IMG/VR virus record: IMGVR_UViG_3300047547_000098
Span: 1 to 22,589 of that record
DNA length: 22,589 bases
Reading direction: 5' to 3' (one strand)
DNA from: a virus
Under the pieces are notes generated by a model. It worked only from the letters and a program-made list of their open reading frames with translations. It did not search any database and was not told the DNA's origin. Shown here piece by piece: positions 8,401-15,192 of the stretch. Both the position numbers and the translations under genes were made by a program. Numbering within the stretch: position 1 is the stretch's first letter; every line of letters begins with the position of its first letter.

Positions 8401-11200
8401 CACTCAGTGCAAGGTCGCGCGCATTGGCCCGGTCCCGCAATGTCTGCTCGATGGTTGTGCGAGTGCGACGCTGAAGCGCGGGAATATTGCCCGCCTGCTT
8501 CTCCTGCGCGATGAGTTCGTTGCGCCGCTGGATGGACTGCTCAGCAGTCATCACATGGGTAGTGCGGTCCGGGAACTCGCGGTCCCACGCCGATGCACGG
8601 CGCAGCGCGTCCAGGTTGGTGGCAACCAATGCAGAACGCGTTACAGCGCCATTCTTGTCACGCTGCTCGACTGCAATGTTGGCCCCAGCAGGCTTACCAG
8701 TACCGGAACCGGTGACTGCGCCGAGGATCTCCTGCATCGAGTGGCCACCGGCCTTCATGCCGATCACTTCGTCGGCCACCTGGCGGTTCTTGGCAATCAG
8801 CGTGCCGCCCTTGTCATCGAAGTTGGCCAGCGGGACACCCACGCCACGAAGCTCATCGAAGCGACCTGTTTCCCGCAGGTGCTGAATATTCGCCGCCGAC
8901 AGGTACACACCTTCGCGCATGTTGTCGGGGTTAGCCAGATCACGCATCTGTGCATCGAGATACAGGAATGGCTCGGCTGATGGCTCATCATCCATCTCGC
9001 CGGGGCGCTGGGTCAACGAGGCGGACTGGCTCGTAACCGGGTCAACACGAGCGTACAGCCCTTCCGACAGCTGCCCTGAATCGTACAGGGCCGCCGCGGC
9101 CTGGTTGGCTTCCTCGGACGTAGCAAACACCTGCTGCTGAAGCACGTCACCGTTGCCACCGAAAACACTCAACTGAAAGCCCTGCTTCAATACGCCAGGT
9201 GCGGTGGGTGGCGCACTCTGTGAAGGCAGTGGAGCAGTGCCTGGGCCGAGCGGGGCCGCCGGCGCTGGATTGAACATGTCCAGCTGGTTCTCATCGGCAG
9301 CAGTGCCAAGGTACGTGCCTGGGGCACCGGACTCGTTGCCGCGGAAACCCTCGGGCTGCGACAGGTCCGGGGCCTGCGGTTCCGGTATCGGAGCCACATA
9401 GTCGGGGCCACGCCCCCGCACAATATCCGTTCGCCCCAGCCCTCGCTGGCGGTAGCGGCCGCCCTGGCGGATGTCAGCCCCCTGCGTCAGCGGGAGTTCC
9501 TGCTGCGTGTTACGAACGTAGGTGCTTGGCAGTGAGCGGGCGAACCGCTCCTGATCCTCATCGAACTGCGGCAGCATGGATTCCTGCTGCACGGGGTACA
9601 GCCCCTGCCCAGGGGCAAAGTTCTGCGCAAGCCCACGCCGAGGGCCAGGTTGGCGCAGCTGCTCCTGCAGGGTGTTGTACCCAGCCACTTCCTCCTGTGC
9701 GGTGCTGGAAGGCTGATCGAACAGGTCCCCCATCATGCCGTCGCGTCGAATGTTCCCTGCTACCTCACCCCCAGCAACAATCGCCTGCTGAATGTCCAAA
9801 GGAACAGGGCCAAGATCGAGCGCCCGCTGCCTTGGGGCACGTAGACCGATGTCCGGCGCAATGGGGTACATTGACCCTTCACGGCGATGCGCCAGCAACG
9901 CAACAGCACTGTCTTCCGTCGGGTCGCGCAGCGGGTCAAAGTTTGATCCAAACTCACCCGTAGAATCGTAGCCCGCGGGCTGCCCCGTGTACCCTCCAGG
10001 CGGCGGCTCCTGCTGCTTGAACACATCATCGAACGATGCAGGACCAGAAGGCGGCGGGGGTGTTTCTTCTCCTGCTCCCGGCGTGGCGTTGGGGGCGATT
10101 GGGACACGCTGGCCAGGACCCACCAGGCCCGTAGTCACACCACCCAACAAGCCACCAACGACTGCACCAGCCGTTGACTGCTCGGCCACGCCCTGGAACA
10201 AGGGGCGGCTATTGTCGTAGACCTTGGCAGCGAAGTTCTGTGCGGCCTGCTCGTTGCCCGACTGCAGTGCTTCCTGTCCGGCCTCAATGCCGCCACCCGC
10301 CACCGCCAGTGCCATGCGACCGCTGGCGGACTCGAATACGGGCTTCAAGTAGCGCCCCGCCATCGCACCGATGGCACCGGTGATCAGGCCACCCACCAAC
10401 GGCGCATAGCCCTGTGCCTCAGTGATCAGCGTCTGCCGTGCCGTGGTGTCATCCGCACCCTGCGCGATCAGGTCCCGATACCGTTGTGAGCCGGCCTGCA
10501 GTTCTTCCGGCTTGGCCTGCTCAACTTCGTGCGCGACGTTGGACGCAATCTGCCCAACTGACAGGATGCCTTCGGATGCACCGAGGTACTTGATGGCGTT
10601 GGCCGCCATCGCCGCACCCTGCGCCCCCTTGATGCCGGCAGCAGCCTTCAACCAGATTGCACCGGGGAGTATCGTAACCAGGGTTGACGGTGCGTTCTGC
10701 GCGAGCGCGAGGCCGAGCGTGGCCATCGTCTCTGTGATGCCACCACGCCACACACTGTTCTGCGGATCGAGTGACAGGAACTGCCGTGCGGCACGCTCCT
10801 GCGATTCGGGCGACATGCTGGTGTACCAGTTGTCTGCAAACTGCTCTGTTGACTGACGAGCACTGGTCAGTCCTTCCGTGACTGCATTATCGCTTCCCAG
10901 CAGCTGTCTGGAGCCATACTCCAATGCACCGACGCCCATAGCGCCGACCTGGCCAACGCCCGACATGAATGCCTTGCCATAATCAGCCAGGCCAGGCTCT
11001 GCAGGCGCGGGTCCAGCCGGCTGCAGCGAGCGCAGGCGTGAAAGCAGGTCAGATCCCGGAGGCTGCCCAGGCGTCGGAATAGCCGAGCGCGCACGCACAG
11101 CAATCTTTGCAAGATGCTGCTTGGTGTTCTCCGGTATGTCGGAGTCCGGCCCCAGGTCCGGCATCGGTGCATACGGGAAGATGGCGCTGTAGTTGCTCAC
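2480..11200 (-). CDS. Giant virion-associated polyvalent protein with HExxH metallopeptidase motif, 2906 aa
   Basis: This single uninterrupted frame covers almost 39 percent of the window. N-terminal Gly/Ala-rich hydrophobic stretches (about 160-220, 265-285, 343-362) could interact with membranes, and a GGGIEAGQE-like helix near 303 resembles internal virion proteins. A Pro-rich linker region follows (about 375-650). A small module with VFATSEEA (near 691) recurs as TFGTREEAEQWA (near 2062) and TFQDKKEARTWA (near 2147). A zincin-like motif HETVH lies at 1688-1692, with EFVAEAF downstream (Glu1742 and Glu1746 as possible third ligand). The C-terminal part has SPAYWFRNS (2374 on), TEVNNR (about 2511) and an NYSASNAPR segment, as in large polyvalent phage proteins, then a hydrophobic stretch near 2615-2645. 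The GTG start at 11200 overlaps the upstream stop as GTGA. It follows two other internal-protein-like genes, so it is probably packaged and ejected with DNA. N4-type virion RNA polymerase was considered, but its motifs were not found. Confidence 0.75.
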   Translation of the reverse strand: MSNYSAIFPYAPMPDLGPDSDIPENTKQHLAKIAVRARSAIPTPGQPPGSDLLSRLRSLQPAGPAPAEPGLADYGKAFMSGVGQVGAMGVGALEYGSRQLLGSDNAVTEGLTSARQSTEQFADNWYTSMSPESQERAARQFLSLDPQNSVWRGGITETMATLGLALAQNAPSTLVTILPGAIWLKAAAGIKGAQGAAMAANAIKYLGASEGILSVGQIASNVAHEVEQAKPEELQAGSQRYRDLIAQGADDTTARQTLITEAQGYAPLVGGLITGAIGAMAGRYLKPVFESASGRMALAVAGGGIEAGQEALQSGNEQAAQNFAAKVYDNSRPLFQGVAEQSTAGAVVGGLLGGVTTGLVGPGQRVPIAPNATPGAGEETPPPPSGPASFDDVFKQQEPPPGGYTGQPAGYDSTGEFGSNFDPLRDPTEDSAVALLAHRREGSMYPIAPDIGLRAPRQRALDLGPVPLDIQQAIVAGGEVAGNIRRDGMMGDLFDQPSSTAQEEVAGYNTLQEQLRQPGPRRGLAQNFAPGQGLYPVQQESMLPQFDEDQERFARSLPSTYVRNTQQELPLTQGADIRQGGRYRQRGLGRTDIVRGRGPDYVAPIPEPQAPDLSQPEGFRGNESGAPGTYLGTAADENQLDMFNPAPAAPLGPGTAPLPSQSAPPTAPGVLKQGFQLSVFGGNGDVLQQQVFATSEEANQAAAALYDSGQLSEGLYARVDPVTSQSASLTQRPGEMDDEPSAEPFLYLDAQMRDLANPDNMREGVYLSAANIQHLRETGRFDELRGVGVPLANFDDKGGTLIAKNRQVADEVIGMKAGGHSMQEILGAVTGSGTGKPAGANIAVEQRDKNGAVTRSALVATNLDALRRASAWDREFPDRTTHVMTAEQSIQRRNELIAQEKQAGNIPALQRRTRTTIEQTLRDRANARDLALSATRDVKTPDEVLQRLGRVATDTRTLEKVGEVGGFLPPGSYTFSKVAQADRYSKLFELLKTAIENKDEKAARMISRQLGVHLASTKPTTAAERIMAVGHKVNPKGFRGISPAPQSHEEEDNAFTIGHGDLANPYAHAELVEAAKTREIPPEDSVEFEHMFLNAVDVMAAAEKSKEKEEVERPTDVKLTARVNASAVASDRPMQERIAAGATGIESPAGRSARELMAAHTRPSEKKELIGRAFDRVTNREMGSGVSSQGITGRATEHAAVVQKEGQPTETLVSRRQRKDREGNARTMKSAVLGVRQLFDLNVPRKVREGGDAKRAEHAARVKRTYEEVDQSVKLLTESGEASVRFIRDEMKAADSAAKRTRVALADAYLKVLLAYGKILSQMHGASFNVLKEADKYNASVKYITDRKTPDGIVYALSKLMRAESLAQAQAAARMEPVVLQFAHTAKGRLVQNAINLKRLAGRFELGGVLHEAMKGNPMYEAAIAPVITKISGFIARQGGSDKLERRWIEPLTLQDLQMLRAALSPAAVNSERGANYKTKVVEPFVKLFKAFGFRFDENGMLIVPTTPTGQLDDARLNEMFLAERNVVSARRPATEIELAREARLVTDKKTQVVREAAINAQLAKRIKKAPDAPLNPYAFVKSLTEAAQALADNLETNNKISAGDVVRLFSTYVKSGLQRQLLDQLGKLNLDDVHLSWDDRIGRGGRTGQFAVDANGNRTIKLNRALLNAAREKGIDPMAAFIHAVTHETVHAATVGQLEANGALRAQLRSLVDMVRTAATKQGMDYSKHYGLTAKTNVEAEFVAEAFSNPEFQDFLRGVQIDMQESGWSKFVKFVRRALHLDGYQADNALDAIMQLSESLLTGERSEATNGMKWALENVPDNAIREHVGAAMDRLLRSNRVTNDIYKRARDKKLNLGDVGDRMLLSAMSQEQIADQYHRAFYDTDEGSSGLSDYHVAASERDANISAVKQGTEARPGGKAINREWTQLAEKYDDQAIEFARIEAESSLERVFPDRDLDAPGNEHVKSDEMKKVHAELRARLQAIDPEWTRLYGRLRDMYGRTIQQLASLRALNALRPALTGGDTVVMTKKQFNAKYDEGSVQRLGLDTVSGIQKEFGKQQTFGTREEAEQWAANEQADNPSMQFTEISKDKKTGQFEATVSVLSDDMASTVAAIARIPKMQQGPYAPLFREGDYVVHANLILDHKTFQDKKEARTWANTEAAKEVTRSARVERNPDGSWTGSVVQFEVQYRKTRAEAEAVRQVLVQEYGETGTSDVELKNEFLNGPTLLKSDDRLSRVMDKLTGNPAAQNAIKELYMEQLADASFRQHQRRRENILGAEADNAQQAMARYTEGAAYHIAQLRYGHVMSDALYRMDQFIKKVAEHKIKSPLDSVKLGHIYRELKARDTLAATPSKVIPLIQKGTQLSQLFMLLSPAYWFRNSMQVPMVMLPWLAARHGTAKAVGALLRAQKLIAHPLLTQTGRSWLGAKAAISASTGEDAFEVLEQIEGWIRQRSPPAQAAEYMKLLDKLKQQGALEITTATELRNMSEGKGNSQAQRLLDATRIMSHLTEVNNRVVSAIAAYDLAREPGPRQMTQEAAAAYARSAVSKTHMNYSASNAPRLFGRGGPLGRASPLVFQFMKYPQGMYALLIDNFYRARRGASQQERREGAKTIAGLLMSHAVVGGMTGVMLQPIKWALGAAAVLLGGGADQKEPYTWTNAMSGDIYDKWVHDAANAALGTDLGQVLARGLPTALGQDYATSLSLGSLYMLDLKADTTESLLGSLVKGLGGPTLNLGMRFHSGMKYMMEGQPWRGTEMLLPKMFSDVSKALRYSQTGIVDTRGAMIESPENLHPIDLFWQSLGVQPARIEQLYEKRGAINTQKAYEADQRAALLRRWALADMEDRQEVRAKIDAFNSKRPIHRITASALIRARQAMRKTEASNLRYTANLRPSERQLAEDFEGYNDE
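5872..5889. repeat. Two tandem copies of tgacaaact in the giant gene
   Basis: The 9-mer tgacaaact occurs twice back to back (5872-5880, 5881-5889) and encodes a duplicated Lys-Phe-Val on the - strand, downstream of the metallopeptidase motif. Confidence 0.8.
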
Positions 11201-12936
11201 TTCTTCGGTCGCTGCGCCTGTGGCAGGTCGGCAGCCTCAAGTGCTGCCTGAAGCTGCCCTATAGAAGCTACTCGCTTGGCTTCAGCCAGTGCTCGCTCTG
11301 CGCTGATGGCCCCCTGGTACCTCTGCTTGATCTCGGCAGCGAGAAGCGCAATGTCGGGTATGTCAGCAGGATCGACAATCCCACTCTCGTCCTCTTGCAG
11401 GTTCTTGCGGAACGCAGCCTCGGCCGCGCGGAACGCGGTGCTATCCACATAAGCGCCAGCACCGCCACGCGCCTTTTCCGCCGCCAGCTCCACGCGCAGG
11501 GCGTCAGTTTCCTGGTTGGATCGTGCGTTGATCATTGCTGCCCAGCCCGCACGATCCTTGTACGTGGAGTCGGTCCTCACCTTCTGGTTCTCGCGTTCCT
11601 CGTCGCGCATCGACTTGGCGTACAGCCCCCACTTGGCCGGGTCCGCAGCTGCCTCAGCCAGATGCATTGCTGTTTCAGGGTCGATGGCCTTCACGGTATT
11701 GGGGATTGGCTTACCAGTCTTCTCATTGACTTCGAAGCCGACAATGTGCTGACCCTGAACACCGAACTGCATGCTGGTGCCGGACGGCAGGTAGTGCCAT
11801 GCGGTCTTGTAGGCCGCCATCGCTCCCTTGTTGTTACCACCCTGCTGGAGCAGTGCACCCTGACGCGCGTAGTGCGCGAAGCCTTCCTGCTGCTTCTGCT
11901 TGATGATGGCATCGACCTGATCATCAACCAGTTCCGGGTTGCCTTCTCCACCCTCCAGCATGGCATTGAGCAGTGCGCGACGATACTTCGTCCAGTCAGC
12001 GCGCGAAAAGTCCGGGATGTCGGTCTGATCGACATCAGTGATATCCACCATTGCAGCAACTGGTGCGGCTGCAGCAGTCGGCGCTGCGCTGCGCCCACTG
12101 GTGCGCTTACTCAAAGCCGTGACGGCGGCCGACGTGCTCCCTGGGTTTGACGGCGCAACCCAGTCCGAGTTGTGCTGCCGCGCCACCATTGCGCCACTAC
12201 GCCCTGGTGCCGCTGGTGCAGCGGGGGTTGGAGCAGGAGCGGGTGCTACTTGTCTTCCGGCAAACGGAGGGGTCTGCCCACGAGCAAGGGCGGCGGCGCG
12301 GGCATTGTTTACCCAATCAGCACCGTAAGCCAATGGCTGACGCTTATCCGAAGCAGTATCGAACTGCTGCGCCTGCACAGCATCAGCGTTGTAGTCGATG
12401 GCCGATTGCCTATCCCTGATGCTCTGAACGTAGGCGGCCTCTTTTGCATTACGCTGAGCTACGACCTCCAGTGCGCGCTTCTTCGCCATCTCCAGGGCGT
12501 TGTCTGGAGTACCATCGGCAAACCCCTCTGGTTCATCTCCAATCAGAGTCTGCTCCAGTCCGGTACTAGGGTCGTCCCCCTGCGTACCGCCGACATCGTA
12601 GTCAGCACCGTAAGAAGGTGCCGCAGCAAAACCAGCAGCAGGAATGGCGGCTTTCGGGCGGCGGAACAAGCCCCGTAACCGGGAAAAAGACTGACGCATG
12701 CGGTCCTGAATCGGATCACTCAGCCCTGATGGGTCAACCATGTACGGGGACGTATCGAGCGAACTCTCCCCCAACGCCGACGAAATGCGGTCACTGCGAT
12801 GCCGTTTCTGCGCAACCCCCAACGCACCAGTCTCGATGGCCTGCTGCCGCAGCTTGCGGAACTGCTTGTTTTCTTCCCAACGGTCGCGGGCATCACGGCC
12901 GGCGGCGAAACTTGCGGGTACGTCTTCCCAACCCAT
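11197..12936 (-). CDS. Putative internal virion (core/ejection) protein, 579 aa
   Basis: The protein is soluble, Ala/Gln/Arg-rich and largely helical, with basic N-terminal helices (about 1-45) and a low-complexity Ala/Pro linker (about 225-240, again near 290). A better-ordered C-terminal half includes a segment around NNKGAMAAYKTAWHYLPSG (about 370-390) and a predicted helical end rich in Ala and Glu. No enzyme motif was found. I assign it to internal virion proteins by position between the gp14-like protein and the giant polyvalent protein, and by its helical, linker-rich make-up. The frame extends 34 codons upstream, but the ATG at 12936 is preferred: a GAGGT Shine-Dalgarno overlaps the TGA of the previous gene 10 nt upstream, and the extra residues are antisense-like. 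Its stop overlaps the giant gene start by 4 nt (GTGA). Alternative reading: an uncharacterised structural protein. Confidence 0.6.
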   Translation of the reverse strand: MGWEDVPASFAAGRDARDRWEENKQFRKLRQQAIETGALGVAQKRHRSDRISSALGESSLDTSPYMVDPSGLSDPIQDRMRQSFSRLRGLFRRPKAAIPAAGFAAAPSYGADYDVGGTQGDDPSTGLEQTLIGDEPEGFADGTPDNALEMAKKRALEVVAQRNAKEAAYVQSIRDRQSAIDYNADAVQAQQFDTASDKRQPLAYGADWVNNARAAALARGQTPPFAGRQVAPAPAPTPAAPAAPGRSGAMVARQHNSDWVAPSNPGSTSAAVTALSKRTSGRSAAPTAAAAPVAAMVDITDVDQTDIPDFSRADWTKYRRALLNAMLEGGEGNPELVDDQVDAIIKQKQQEGFAHYARQGALLQQGGNNKGAMAAYKTAWHYLPSGTSMQFGVQGQHIVGFEVNEKTGKPIPNTVKAIDPETAMHLAEAAADPAKWGLYAKSMRDEERENQKVRTDSTYKDRAGWAAMINARSNQETDALRVELAAEKARGGAGAYVDSTAFRAAEAAFRKNLQEDESGIVDPADIPDIALLAAEIKQRYQGAISAERALAEAKRVASIGQLQAALEAADLPQAQRPKK

Positions 12937-12946
12937 TGTCGTTACC

Positions 12947-13966
12947 TCACGCCATCGCAGCGCGCTGCTGGGCCGCAGGAGTATGGTACTTCTGCAGCAG
13001 CTTGTCGAAGAACTCCCGTCCCTTGGCCTGCACCACATCGGCGGGGATCACGTACTCCTTGACCGACAGCATGGCAGGCACCTGATCATCGATGCCACTG
13101 CCGTCTCCATGCCCCTGGACCGGCCCCACCTGCTGCATGGGGATAGCCTGCCGCGGCTCGCCGCCATCAGCCATGAACATGCCTGCAATGCCGGCCACGC
13201 CACTGATGGCCCCGGTGATCGAGTCGCTGTTCTGCTTGGCGGCCGCCGAGGCAATCTGGAAGCCCTGGGTCGAGATGTTGGACGCGGAGTTGTACCCCTG
13301 CAGGGCTGTGTTCAGCCCCTGCCCGGCCGCGCCGAAGGATGCCGCCCCGCCGGCGGTGGTCGCATTTGCATTGCCCACCTGCGAGTTGCCAGCGTTGAGT
13401 ACCTGACCGTACGCACCGGCCACGTTGGATGGGTACCCCTTGCCGATGTTCAGCGCCTCGGCACGGAGCGAACGGCCAACGGCTTCAGTGTTACGGGCCG
13501 CGTTGGTGCCCGCCGCAGCCTGGGCCTGGGCCTGGGCCGTGCGGACGCCAACATCGAGGGCCTGGTTGCGCACCATGCTCGGGTCAACGCCGTAGCCCTC
13601 CAGCCTCTGCAGAGCGTTGGTACGCTGTGCGTCGAACGACTGGTTGACATCGGCAATGGCCCGACTGCGGTCCGCCGCCCGTCGGGTGGGCGAGTCGTAG
13701 TTCTGGAAGTCCTTGACCAGGTTGTCTTCGAGTGGCTGGTAGATCTGCTGGTAACGGCTGCGGTCGAGCCTGGCATTGGCCAGCTGCTCGTCCTGCACGG
13801 CGTTCTGCTTGCCCAGCACCTGCTGGAGCGTTTCGCGGTTCTTCGCGTCCTGCTCTTTGGCCCACGCAAGCTGGTCGGCAGAATTCTGCCGCGCAATGTC
13901 CGCCGTCTCCTTGGATGAGTCAGCCAGCGGCTGCAAGTTTGGCGGGTCGGGTGCTTTCTTTGACAT
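12947..13966 (-). CDS. gp14-like internal virion / DNA transfer protein, 339 aa
   Basis: The N-terminus is MSKKAPDPPN, then a Gln/Asp-rich helical region to about residue 110, an Ala/Gln/Asn-rich middle with an AQAQAQAA run (about 145-152), a Gly/Ala hydrophobic stretch ITGAISGVAGIAGMFMADGG (about 245-264) and a conserved-looking tail with DDQVPAMLSVKEYVIPADVV. That tail closely resembles the 'VPAML..GE.VIP.DVV...G..FF' ending common in podovirus internal or DNA-transfer proteins. The probable role is part of the internal core that is ejected and helps form the channel across the envelope. The ATG at 13966 has AGG about 10 nt upstream; the gene overlaps the end of the acetyltransferase-like gene by 47 nt, and the next gene starts 10 nt after its stop. 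The family-level call is fairly safe, the exact function less so. Confidence 0.7.
   Translation of the reverse strand: MSKKAPDPPNLQPLADSSKETADIARQNSADQLAWAKEQDAKNRETLQQVLGKQNAVQDEQLANARLDRSRYQQIYQPLEDNLVKDFQNYDSPTRRAADRSRAIADVNQSFDAQRTNALQRLEGYGVDPSMVRNQALDVGVRTAQAQAQAAAGTNAARNTEAVGRSLRAEALNIGKGYPSNVAGAYGQVLNAGNSQVGNANATTAGGAASFGAAGQGLNTALQGYNSASNISTQGFQIASAAAKQNSDSITGAISGVAGIAGMFMADGGEPRQAIPMQQVGPVQGHGDGSGIDDQVPAMLSVKEYVIPADVVQAKGREFFDKLLQKYHTPAAQQRAAMA
13519..13538. repeat. (cctggg)3 hexanucleotide tandem repeat
   Basis: Three perfect copies of cctggg plus two bases lie inside the gp14-like gene and encode the alternating Ala-Gln run on the - strand. The 6-bp unit keeps the frame if copy number changes. 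Confidence 0.8.
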
Positions 13967-14375
13967 AGTACTTGGACCTCATCCAGTCATCGCGCGTGAA
14001 GCGAAGGAAGTGAAGCCCCCCATCGGGGTGCGCGCCTTCCGCAAAGAATACTTCCTTGAATCCGAGCCGGCGGTCGATGTCGAGGGCAAGGGTGTTGCCA
14101 GAAGGCACAACGCCGAAGACCATTGCAAGGTCGAGGACTTCGAAGGGGTACCGGAACGCGCGTCGAATAAAATCGCGCGTGATCCAGGGACCTTCCCCGG
14201 CCATATGCATACGACAGCACGTCCCTGTAAACCCTTCATATCCAACGACGGCGATGATGTGGTCATCGACGACTCGCGCGAGTGCGCGGAAGTCAGAAGA
14301 CCAAGGCAGGCCAATACGCTGACGAAGCCAGTCATGAATGACGAAGGGCGGTGTTGACGTATAGAAGTCACTCAC
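13920..14375 (-). CDS. GNAT-like acetyltransferase, about 151 aa
   Basis: The sequence matches small GNAT-fold proteins that occur in phage structural clusters: an IIAVVGYEGF strand, a central MHMAGEG segment, WITRDFIRRAFRYPF helix, AMVFGVVPSGN strand and turn, then LDIDRRLGFKEVF, the usual 'N..A....LGF' end of the acetyl-CoA domain. The family transfers acetyl groups from acetyl-CoA; the substrate here is unknown and could be a phage or host protein. The frame allows TTG at 14390, but GTG at 14375 is preferred: it shares one base with the upstream TAG (TAGTG) and has AAAGAG about 5 nt upstream. The last about 15 codons overlap the gp14-like gene, so the basic C-terminal tail is probably not part of the fold. 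It lies between the lysis genes and the internal virion genes. Confidence 0.7.
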   Translation of the reverse strand: MSDFYTSTPPFVIHDWLRQRIGLPWSSDFRALARVVDDHIIAVVGYEGFTGTCCRMHMAGEGPWITRDFIRRAFRYPFEVLDLAMVFGVVPSGNTLALDIDRRLGFKEVFFAEGAHPDGGLHFLRFTRDDWMRSKYYVKESTRPAKLAAAG

Positions 14376-14770
14376 TAGAACTCTTTGCAATCAGGAAGCG
14401 GGAATGTGACCTTCGAAAGCTTGTGATACTCGAAGATCGTTTTCTGCAGGGTCTCCAGGTACAACTGCTTCAGGGTGGGGTTGTCGGTCCTGCAGTGCAT
14501 GGCCCTCATGGCGAGGATGCGACCCTCCAGGTCTACCGCCCTGGCCTGCACCAGCTGCTGGCGGATTTCCTGCGTATCAGCGGCTGAGGCAAACCCCGGA
14601 TAGATCGACGGGATAAAGCCGCAGGCCAGTGCGATGTGTGTTGCGAGTCCCATACCAATAACTCCTGTAGTGATTGCCATAAACCATCTCCACGCAACAA
14701 CATCTTCCGCGTCCGCGTCGTGGCCAGGGGGGCGCAGTCGTCCTGCCATACTGAGTACTTCCTCGATCAT
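14375..14770 (-). CDS. One-pass membrane protein of the lysis cassette, possible inner-membrane spanin-like, 131 aa
   Basis: A short charged N-terminus is followed by one hydrophobic segment (about 29-55, WRWFMAITTGVIGMGLATHI...) and a C-terminal helical part (about 66-120) with charged and Leu-rich spacing that could form a coiled coil. This N-in, one-pass, periplasmic-helix layout resembles inner-membrane spanins, but I recognise no family. It directly follows the holin, with the ATG at 14770 overlapping its TGA (ATGA). A second ATG at 14749 has GAGGA upstream and would give 124 aa; coupling favours 14770. No outer-membrane lipoprotein partner with a good lipobox was seen nested in it or beside it. 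The segment ALAC at 47-50 is not a convincing lipobox. Alternatives: a second holin, or an unrelated membrane protein. Confidence 0.55.
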   Translation of the reverse strand: MIEEVLSMAGRLRPPGHDADAEDVVAWRWFMAITTGVIGMGLATHIALACGFIPSIYPGFASAADTQEIRQQLVQARAVDLEGRILAMRAMHCRTDNPTLKQLYLETLQKTIFEYHKLSKVTFPLPDCKEF

Positions 14771-15192
14771 GGTGTGTCGCTTTGCGTCCTGCGCCAGTAG
14801 CGAATGCCGACAGTTGCAAAAAAGAGCGACACCAGCATGATCTGGTACCACACCGGTGTCTTGGCGAGGGCGGCGAACCCCTTCAGGACGTAAATGTCCA
14901 GCCCTGGGATGAAGGCCATCACCGCCGGCATGCTGACAACAATCAGTGTATACTCATCCTTCCATGACGAGGCGGCCTGCCGGGCGAACTCCATCTCCCA
15001 GTTCGCATCGGCCGTCAGGCCCTGCGATACCAGTTCAATCTGCCGGGTCTTCTGCGCAAGCAGCAGTTCGTGGTCCTTGATCCGTGCCTCGGATTCGAAC
15101 TTCGCCTGTTCGACTTTCAGCTCCGCCCGACGCTTGAAATAATCTGCGACAGGGCCGGTGAGGCCGGTAATGGCATCTGTGAGCAGACTCAT
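14767..15192 (-). CDS. Holin, 3TM gene-transfer-agent type (GTA_holin_3TM-like), 141 aa
   Basis: An amphipathic, strongly charged N-terminal helix (about 17-60) is followed by WKDEY (77-81), a hydrophobic segment about 82-104 (YTLIVVSMPAVMAFIPGLDI), a GFAALAKTPVWYQ linker and a second hydrophobic segment about 115-131, ending in a basic tail. The W-K-D-E, proline-containing first segment and 'GF..L..TP.WY' match the holin family named after gene-transfer-agent release. It would oligomerise in the inner membrane and let the endolysin reach the wall. The ATG at 15192 overlaps the endolysin stop (ATGA), and a perfect GGAGGT lies 5 nt upstream, the strongest ribosome binding site in the lysis cassette. 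Confidence 0.75.
   Translation of the reverse strand: MSLLTDAITGLTGPVADYFKRRAELKVEQAKFESEARIKDHELLLAQKTRQIELVSQGLTADANWEMEFARQAASSWKDEYTLIVVSMPAVMAFIPGLDIYVLKGFAALAKTPVWYQIMLVSLFFATVGIRYWRRTQSDTP

Noticed and set aside
8700-8730. GSGTGKP in the giant protein as a P-loop
   Set aside because: The residue after Gly-Lys is Pro, and the context resembles a recurrent polyvalent-protein segment rather than an NTPase; no Walker B follows.
2480-11200. Giant protein as an N4-type virion RNA polymerase
   Set aside because: No T7-family polymerase motifs (such as the Lys...Tyr-Gly motif) were found at sensible spacing.
11107-12150. + strand open frame of 347 codons
   Set aside because: Runs across the antisense of the giant gene start and the 579-aa gene; composition is shadow-like.
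12937-13038. Upstream extension of the 579-aa gene by 34 codons
   Set aside because: The extra residues are Ser/Arg/Cys-rich out-of-frame reading of the gp14-like gene, while the ATG at 12936 has a good Shine-Dalgarno site.
12740-13918. Long + strand open frame (392 codons)
   Set aside because: It spans the antisense of two different well-supported genes and reads as low-information Arg/Leu/Val sequence.
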